NCBI RefSeq assembly: GCF_029978005.1
Contig: NZ_JARKOZ010000121.1
Location: forward strand, 1 to 35,715
Direction: 5' to 3'
DNA length: 35,715 bases
Source: Solidesulfovibrio sp.
GTDB taxonomy: Bacteria > Desulfobacterota > Desulfovibrionia > Desulfovibrionales > Desulfovibrionaceae
The position numbers and the translations under genes are program-made. Below, in pieces: positions 30,795 through 35,715 of this stretch (positions within the stretch are counted from its first letter, which is position 1; each line of letters begins with the position of its first letter). The notes under the pieces were generated by a model. That model ran no database searches. It saw only the letters and a list, made by a program, of their open reading frames with translations, and was not told the origin of the DNA.

Positions 30795-32111
30795 CTACGC
30801 TTCCCCCGACGCGTCTCCGTCCGGCGAGACCAGCACCCGGTCGATGCGCCGGCCGTCCATGTCCGCGATCTCGAAGGTCGCGCCGTGGGCCGTGAGCTTG
30901 TCGCCGATGGCCGGGATGCGGCCCAGGCGGGTGAGCAGGAAGCCGGCCAGGGTCGCGCCGGCGAATTCCGCCGGCCAGGGTTGGGGCAGGGCCAGGGCCG
31001 CCGCCACTTCGTCCATGGGCGTGGCCGCGGCGATGAAAAACGAACCGTCTTCCCGGCGCACCACCGAAGGTTCGTCGAAGCCGGCCAGGCCCGGCAGGTC
31101 GCCGACCAGATCCTCGAACACGTCCGCCGCCGTCACCATGCCGACCACGTCGCCGTACTCGTCCACGACGAGGGCCAGATGCACGCGCGGCGACTGGCGA
31201 AACCGCGACAGGATGTCCAGCCCCCGGATGGTCTCGGGCAGGAAGACCGGCGGCGTCAGGCGCGCCTTGAGGTCGATTGTGCCGTTGCGCAGCCGGTCGG
31301 CCAGCAGGTCCTTGGCCCGCACGATGCCGAGCACCTCGCGAAAGTCGCCGCGCACCACCGGAAACCGGGTGTGGGAACTGTCCATGATCGCGGCCACGAT
31401 GGCTTCGTCGTCGGCGTCGGCGTCGATGCGGTCGATGCGCGAACGGTGGGTCATGATGACCTCCAGCGGCCGGTCCGTCACGCGCAAAAGCCGCTCCATG
31501 ATGTCGCGTTCGGCGTGCTCGATGGCCCCGTGCAGGGCCCCTTCGCGCAAAAGGCCCCGGATGTCCTCCTCGGTCACGGCCGTCTCGCCGCCGTGGCCCA
31601 GGCCGAACAGGCGCAACAGGCCCCGGGTGGCCAGGCCGAGCCCCCACACCGCCGGCCGGCTGACCAGCATGAGCCCGTGCATGACCGGCGCGGCGGCCAT
31701 GGCCAGCCGTTCCGGCCGGGCCAGGCCCAGGCGCTTGGGCACGAGCTCCCCGAGCACCAGGGTGGCCACGGAGATGGGCACCACCACCCCGGCCAGGGAC
31801 AGGCCGTGGGCGTAGGCCGCCACGAGCGGCACGGTACGGAGGTACTCGGCCAGGGCGGCGGCCAGGGTCGCGCCGCCGTAGGCGCTGGCCAGCACGCCGG
31901 CCAGGGTGATGCCGATCTGCACGGCGGAGAGAAAGGCTTCCGGCGAGGCCAGCAGGCGCAGGCACAGTTTGGCCCGGGCGCTGCCGGCATTGGCCAGGGT
32001 CGTAAGCCTTGGCTTGCGCGAGGCCACCAGCGCCATTTCGGCCATGGCGAAGAAGCCGTTGACGAGGATCAGCGCCAGGACGGCGGCCAGTTCGAGCATG
32101 ATGGACGTCAT
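30795..32111 (-). CDS. CNNM/CBS-pair membrane protein (HlyC/CorC family)
   Basis: 438 residues: an N-terminal CNNM transmembrane domain at about 1-180 (ALILVNGFFAMAEMALVASRKPRL; VVPISVATLVLGELVPKRLGL), a CBS pair at about 195-325 (DRPLEVIMTHRSRID; VVDEYGDVVGMVTAADVFEDLVGD) and a CorC-type C-terminal domain to 430 (LAGFLLTRLGRIPAIGD). The family is tied to magnesium/cobalt efflux; the hemolysin label is historic. Start at 32111 with GGAG nine bases before. It stands alone behind the gltX terminator. Confidence 0.92.
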   Translation of the reverse strand: MTSIMLELAAVLALILVNGFFAMAEMALVASRKPRLTTLANAGSARAKLCLRLLASPEAFLSAVQIGITLAGVLASAYGGATLAAALAEYLRTVPLVAAYAHGLSLAGVVVPISVATLVLGELVPKRLGLARPERLAMAAAPVMHGLMLVSRPAVWGLGLATRGLLRLFGLGHGGETAVTEEDIRGLLREGALHGAIEHAERDIMERLLRVTDRPLEVIMTHRSRIDRIDADADDEAIVAAIMDSSHTRFPVVRGDFREVLGIVRAKDLLADRLRNGTIDLKARLTPPVFLPETIRGLDILSRFRQSPRVHLALVVDEYGDVVGMVTAADVFEDLVGDLPGLAGFDEPSVVRREDGSFFIAAATPMDEVAAALALPQPWPAEFAGATLAGFLLTRLGRIPAIGDKLTAHGATFEIADMDGRRIDRVLVSPDGDASGEA

Positions 32112-32185
32112 AATAGAAGGCTCCAAAGGGGGCGCGCGGGCGCCGTGTTGTCCCAAGGATAGCATCGGCGGGGCGGCAACGAAAA

Positions 32186-32219
32186 GCCCCCGGTCGCGAC
32201 ATGTGTCGCGACCGGGGGC
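32186..32219 (-). terminator. Terminator of gltX
   Basis: A perfect 15-base-pair stem (GCCCCCGGTCGCGAC / GTCGCGACCGGGGGC) with a four-base loop, followed on the minus strand by TTTTCGTT. It begins 21 bases after the gltX stop. Confidence 0.88.
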
Positions 32220-32240
32220 CAAGCGTCGAAAACGTGCCGC

Positions 32241-33635
32241 CTAGAGCGCCAGGGCCCGGTCGATGCGGGAGAGCACCCGCCGCTTGCCCATGACCTCCAT
32301 GGTCTCGAACAGGCCCGGGCTGGCCGTGCCGCCGGTGATGGCCACGCGGATGGGCTGGGCCAGGAGCTTGAACTTGATGGCGCGCTCTTCCATGTAGGCG
32401 TGCACCGCCTGCTCCAGGCCCGCCTGGTCGAAGGGCTCGATCCCCTCCAGGAGCGTGCGCACGGCCGCCAGATGCCCGCGCACCTCGTTGGTGAAGAGCT
32501 TTTTCACCGCCGCCATGTCGTAGACGAGGTCGTCCGTGCGCACGACGAAGCATTCCGCCTTCTCCGCCATCTCGGCGAGGGTCTGGGCGCGCGGCTGCAG
32601 CAGCGGCACCACTCTGGCCAGGTACTCCAGGTCCTGGGACGGCAGGCCCTTGCGTTCCAGGAAGGCGTTGACCAGCACGGCCAGGCGCGCCGCCGGGCTT
32701 TCCTTGATGTAGTGGGCGTTGAGCCACAGGAGCTTGGCCTTGTCGAAGACCGCCGCCGAGCTGCCCAGGTTCTCGGTGGAGAAGAGCTCGACCAGCTCCT
32801 CGCGCGAAAAGATCTCCTGGTCGCCGCAGGCCCAGCCCAGGCGCACCAGGCCGTTGAGCATGGCCTCGGGCAGAAAGCCCTCGGTCTCGTACTCCATGAC
32901 CGCCGTGGCCCCGTGGCGCTTGGAAAGTTTCTTCTTGTCCGGCCCGAGAATCATGGGCACGTGCCCGAACCGGGGCAGGGGAAAGCCCAGGGCCTTGTAG
33001 ATGAGCATCTGGCGCGGCGTGTTGTTGAGGTGGTCGTCGCCGCGGATGATGTGCGTCACGCCCATGGTGGCGTCGTCCACCACCACGGCCAGGTTGTAGG
33101 TGGGCGAGCCGTCGGCCCGGCGCAGCACCATGTCGTCGAGCTCGGCGTTGTCGATGGACACCGAACCCTTGACCATGTCGTCCACCACCGTGGCTCCGGT
33201 CACAGGGGCCTTGAGCCGCACCACCCGGGCCGGCCCGGGCCCCAGCCCCGCCTCGCGGCAGCGGCCGGAATACTTGGGCTTGAGCCCCTTGGCCCGGGCT
33301 TCCTCGCGCATGGCCTCCACCTCCTCGGGCGAGCAGGAGCACCAGTAGGCGTGGCCGGTGCCCAGGAGCTTGTCGATGTATTCGTTGTAAAGGTCGAAGC
33401 GTTGGCTCTGGTAGGTGATCTCGCCGTCGTGGGAAAGCCCCAGCCACTCCATGGCGTCCAGGATCGACCGGGTCATGTCGGCGTTGGACCGGACCAGGTC
33501 CGTGTCCTCGATGCGCAGCAGAAACTTGCCGCCGTGGTGGCGGGCCAGCAGCCAGTTGAAGATGGCCGTGCGCGCGCCGCCGATGTGCAGATAGCCGGTG
33601 GGGCTCGGGGCGAACCGGGTGACGATGGTGTTCAT
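32241..33635 (-). CDS. gltX: Glutamyl-tRNA synthetase
   Basis: Charges tRNA-Glu (and possibly tRNA-Gln, if the organism uses the transamidation route). 464 residues, class I: FAPSPTGYLHIGGARTA (HIGH motif), LLRIEDTDLVRS, a middle CSCSPEE...C element and KKLSKRHGA (KMSKS-type loop). GGAG precedes the ATG at 33635; the frame opening at 33647 is rejected. A hairpin with a T tract lies only about 15 bases before the start, so control by read-through is possible. Confidence 0.97.
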   Translation of the reverse strand: MNTIVTRFAPSPTGYLHIGGARTAIFNWLLARHHGGKFLLRIEDTDLVRSNADMTRSILDAMEWLGLSHDGEITYQSQRFDLYNEYIDKLLGTGHAYWCSCSPEEVEAMREEARAKGLKPKYSGRCREAGLGPGPARVVRLKAPVTGATVVDDMVKGSVSIDNAELDDMVLRRADGSPTYNLAVVVDDATMGVTHIIRGDDHLNNTPRQMLIYKALGFPLPRFGHVPMILGPDKKKLSKRHGATAVMEYETEGFLPEAMLNGLVRLGWACGDQEIFSREELVELFSTENLGSSAAVFDKAKLLWLNAHYIKESPAARLAVLVNAFLERKGLPSQDLEYLARVVPLLQPRAQTLAEMAEKAECFVVRTDDLVYDMAAVKKLFTNEVRGHLAAVRTLLEGIEPFDQAGLEQAVHAYMEERAIKFKLLAQPIRVAITGGTASPGLFETMEVMGKRRVLSRIDRALAL

Positions 33636-33649
33636 GTCGGGCTCCAAGG

Positions 33650-33679
33650 CGAAAACGGGAGCTGCATGCGCAGCTCCCG
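33650..33679 (-). terminator. Terminator-like hairpin immediately before gltX
   Basis: CGGGAGCTGC (33656-33665), loop ATGC, GCAGCTCCCG (33670-33679), then GTTTTCG on the minus strand. It follows the NifU-domain gene but stands about 15 bases from the gltX start, so it may be an attenuator as well as a terminator. Confidence 0.7.
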
Positions 33680-33753
33680 GAAAAAGGCGGGGGTCGATGG
33701 CCGGCGCGCCGGATAGGGAAGCGGCGGCCGGGACTTCGGGAGACGCTGGCGGG

Positions 33754-33975
33754 CTAGACCGATTCCACGGCCTTCACGCCCGGCACTTCCTGCTTGAGGA
33801 TGCGCTCGACGCCGCTTTTGAGCGTCATTTGGGACATGGGGCAGCCCTTGCAGGCTCCGGTCAGACGCACCCGGACAATGCCGCCGTCCGTCACCTCGAC
33901 CAGTTCCACGTCGCCGCCGTCGGCCTGCAGGGAAGGACGGATCTTGCCAAGTGCGGCTTCGATCTTCTCTCGCAT
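33754..33975 (-). CDS. NifU C-terminal-domain iron-sulfur scaffold protein
   Basis: 73 residues, the Nfu domain alone: REKIEAALGKIRPSLQADGGDVELVEV and the cluster-binding LTGACKGCPMSQMTLK (CxxC). Delivers or assembles [Fe-S] clusters in the cytoplasm; important in a metabolism rich in iron-sulfur enzymes. AAGGAG precedes the ATG. Divergent from the DUF4405 gene. Confidence 0.94.
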   Translation of the reverse strand: MREKIEAALGKIRPSLQADGGDVELVEVTDGGIVRVRLTGACKGCPMSQMTLKSGVERILKQEVPGVKAVESV

Positions 33976-34022
33976 CGTCTCGCTCCTTGCGCTTCGCCGG
34001 CTCGGGCCGGCCTTGGGGCCGG

Positions 34023-34051
34023 GAGGTAGCGTCTTTGGGAGGCGGCGTCAA
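34023..34051 (-). promoter_or_regulatory. Probable promoter of the NifU-domain gene
   Basis: TTGACG (34051-34046), 17 bases, TACCTC (34028-34023) on the minus strand, about 50 bases from the start codon. The -10 equals that proposed for rpmB. Confidence 0.42.
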
Positions 34052-34152
34052 CAGCCCTCCCGCCCCGCCGGGGATGGGCAAAGCGGCCAAGGCGTGCTAG
34101 AGGGCGGGCAACCTGACATGCCCGGCCGCCGCGCCGGGGATGGAGTGCCTGG

Positions 34153-35532
34153 ATGCTCAAGAAAATCGTCTCGCTGGTGCTGTCCTTCTCCCTTTTCCTG
34201 ACGATGCTCACCGCCCTGGTCGTGTACGTCGCGCCGGCGGACCGTGTGGCCTCCTGGTCCAACTGGTCCTTCCTGGGGCTTTCGCTTTCGCGCTGGCATG
34301 GAGCGCACCTCGGCATGGGGCTGCTTTTCATCGTGGCCGGCCTGGCGCACCTGGGCTGCAATTGGGACAATCTGCTCGACTACCTGCGCGACGACGACGG
34401 CGTGGTGGTCGTTTTCACCCGGCCCTTCTTCGCCGGGCTCCTCGTGACCGTGGCCGTCTTCGTCTGGGCGCTGTCCGGACTGCCGCCCGTGCGCCAGCTC
34501 GTGGCCTTCTCGGATTTCCTCAAGGCCCGGGCCGTGGAAACCTACGGCGAACCGCCCTTCGCCCTGGCCGAACGCTCGACCCTGGCCGACCTCGCCCGGC
34601 GCATGGGCATGGACAACGACAAGGCCCTGGCGCTTTTGCGGCTCAAAAACATCAAGGCCGACTCCGCCGACCTGACCCTGGCCGAAATCGCCCACCAGAA
34701 CGGCGTGGCCCCGGGCGGCGTGTTCGAAGCCCTCAAGATGGTCATGGAACCCTCGGGCGGCCAGACCACGGCCGGCCTGCCCAAGGATCCGCCCCCGGGC
34801 CTGGGCCGGCGCAAGCTCTCGGACATCTGCGAGGAATACGGCCTGGACCAGGCCGCCGTCCTGGGCCGCCTGCAAGCCGCCGGCATCAGGGCCCAGCCGG
34901 CCCAGACCCTGACCGAGGTGGCCAAGGCCAACAACGTCCTGCCCATCGCCGTCTACGACGCCCTGCGCGGCGAAAAGACCGCCACGACCGTCGTCGTGGA
35001 GCCGGCCCAGCCCGTCGCGCCGGCCGAGCCGACCCCCCAGCCGGCCGTCAGCGCCACGCCCATCCAACCCGTGAACCCCACGGCGCCGGCCACGCCCGCC
35101 CCGGCCCCGGCCCCGGCCGTCCAGCCCGCCGCTCCCGCGACCCAGGCGCAGCCTGGCCAGCCGACGCAACCCGCGCCCGCCTACGGTCATGCCGCCCAGC
35201 CCGCGAGCCCTGCCGCCACGATCCCCCCCGTGGCGACGCAGCCCGGACTGCCCATCGCGCCCGCGCCGGCACCCCAGGCCCCGGCCGTCCAATACCCGGC
35301 CCCGCAAACGCCCGCGGTCCCGTCCGTGGCCATGCCGACCACGCCGCCGCCGGGACTGGAAAAAATGATGCTCCAGACTTTCTGCCGCGAATACGACATC
35401 CCGCTGTCCGTGGCCGTGCAACGCCTGGCCCGGCACCACATCACCGCCTTCGGCGACATGACCTTCGGCGAGTTGTCCCTGGAAAACAACCGGCCGCCCG
35501 CCGACATCATGCGGCTTGTCGTCAGCCAGTAG
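34153..35532 (+). CDS. DUF4405 membrane protein with three helical repeats and a Pro/Ala linker
   Basis: 459 residues. The N-terminal ~115 residues form a DUF4405-like unit with three membrane helices (about 4-26, 50-68, 92-110) and conserved His in WHGAHLGMG and AGLAHLGCNW, possible haem ligands. After this come repeat 1 (about 139-195), repeat 2 (about 214-272) and, beyond a Pro/Ala/Gln linker at about 275-395, repeat 3 (about 398-457). Repeats share a first part (LADLARRMGM; LSDICEEYGL; LQTFCREYDI), a middle xAxxRL(xxx)I and a second part (LTLAEIAHQNGVAP; LTEVAKANNVLP; MTFGELSLENNRPP). Each looks like a pair of short helical hairpins. GGAG is seven bases before the ATG. The function is unknown; an electron-transfer or sensing role is a guess. 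Confidence 0.8.
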   Translation: MLKKIVSLVLSFSLFLTMLTALVVYVAPADRVASWSNWSFLGLSLSRWHGAHLGMGLLFIVAGLAHLGCNWDNLLDYLRDDDGVVVVFTRPFFAGLLVTVAVFVWALSGLPPVRQLVAFSDFLKARAVETYGEPPFALAERSTLADLARRMGMDNDKALALLRLKNIKADSADLTLAEIAHQNGVAPGGVFEALKMVMEPSGGQTTAGLPKDPPPGLGRRKLSDICEEYGLDQAAVLGRLQAAGIRAQPAQTLTEVAKANNVLPIAVYDALRGEKTATTVVVEPAQPVAPAEPTPQPAVSATPIQPVNPTAPATPAPAPAPAVQPAAPATQAQPGQPTQPAPAYGHAAQPASPAATIPPVATQPGLPIAPAPAPQAPAVQYPAPQTPAVPSVAMPTTPPPGLEKMMLQTFCREYDIPLSVAVQRLARHHITAFGDMTFGELSLENNRPPADIMRLVVSQ

Positions 35533-35576
35533 GAGTGAGGAGCGGGAAGTAGGGGCAGGGAGAAGAGTAAAGGCAT

Positions 35577-35609
35577 GCCTCCGGCGGCCGGGGGGGATGA
35601 TCCCCCCGG
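35577..35609 (+). repeat. GCCTCCGGCGGCC-headed hairpin, copy 3 (probable terminator)
   Basis: GCCTCCGGCGGCC (35577-35589) runs into CCGGGGGG/CCCCCCGG (35588-35609) 44 bases after the DUF4405 gene stop. Same head as the copies at 327-365 and 8047-8079. Confidence 0.6.
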
Positions 35610-35715
35610 TCCCCCCCAATGGGGGAGGCGGAGGATGGGGAAGCGGGTGGAGACGCGGTCGTGGGCGGGAGTGCGTCGGCGGGGCCGGAATTGGCCTTTC
35701 GATGCCGTCGCTGCG
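35610..35715. other. Right edge, nothing identified
   Basis: A frame opening at the ATG near 35634 (GGAGG before it) reaches the edge, but 27 codons are too few to judge. No known protein start is recognisable. Confidence 0.3.

Noticed and set aside
1..35715. tRNA, rRNA or CRISPR array
   Set aside because: No T-loop-like GTTCGAATCC motifs, ribosomal RNA signatures or regularly spaced repeats were noticed on reading both strands; a covariance-model scan was not possible here.

Overview
The window is GC-rich bacterial chromosome that looks like a sulfate reducer of the Desulfovibrionaceae (Desulfovibrio/Solidesulfovibrio type; genus not certain). The rubrerythrin is 191 residues long with its iron ligands at the positions known from Desulfovibrio vulgaris. 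The run rpmB | DUF177-rpmF-plsX-fabH-fabG-acpP-fabF-glyA ... dCMP deaminase-ribD also matches, from memory, the order in that genus. No rRNA, tRNA, CRISPR array, transposase or prophage structural gene was seen.

Layout. 1-2459 (minus strand): the start of a YibE/F membrane protein, a secreted alkaline phosphatase and a 62-residue membrane protein. 2909-6224 (plus): an unrecognised protein, then an oxygen/peroxide-defence group made of an exported thioredoxin-like protein, an exported peroxiredoxin, a cysteine-free AhpD/CMD-like protein and rubrerythrin. 6369-6644 (minus): a cysteine-rich zinc-binding-type small protein. 6726-11465 (plus): a lysozyme-like protein without signal peptide, a GAF-SpoIIE phosphatase coupled to an EF-hand/LysM lipoprotein, and an unrecognised Ser/Thr-rich protein. 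11588-18475 (minus): a tightly packed operon cvpA-mazG-photolyase-VTT membrane protein-gnd-zwf-pgl, giving the oxidative pentose phosphate pathway as three overlapping genes. 18628-19746 (plus): a ClpX-related AAA+ ATPase lacking key ClpX motifs. 19819-21418 (minus): ribD and a dCMP deaminase.

21494-23298 (minus) is the accessory element: an ABC/RecF-type AAA ATPase overlapping a DUF4276 protein by four bases. It has its own AT-rich promoter region and sits between the dCMP deaminase and glyA, which I recall as neighbours in relatives. The middle of the ATPase gene falls to about 31% GC by hand count, while both of its ends and the partner gene have ordinary host-like GC. This mosaic, defence-like pair is the best candidate for an undescribed system here.

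23520-30268 (minus): glyA and the fatty-acid/phospholipid synthesis operon, driven from a good promoter that diverges from rpmB (30459-30665, plus). 30795-33975 (minus): a CBS/CNNM-type transporter-like protein, gltX behind an attenuator-like hairpin, and a NifU-domain scaffold protein. 34153-35532 (plus): a DUF4405 membrane protein with three helical repeats on a long Pro/Ala linker. Three copies of a 13-base motif, GCCTCCGGCGGCC, each leading into a hairpin, lie just downstream of stop codons at 374, 8018 and 35532.
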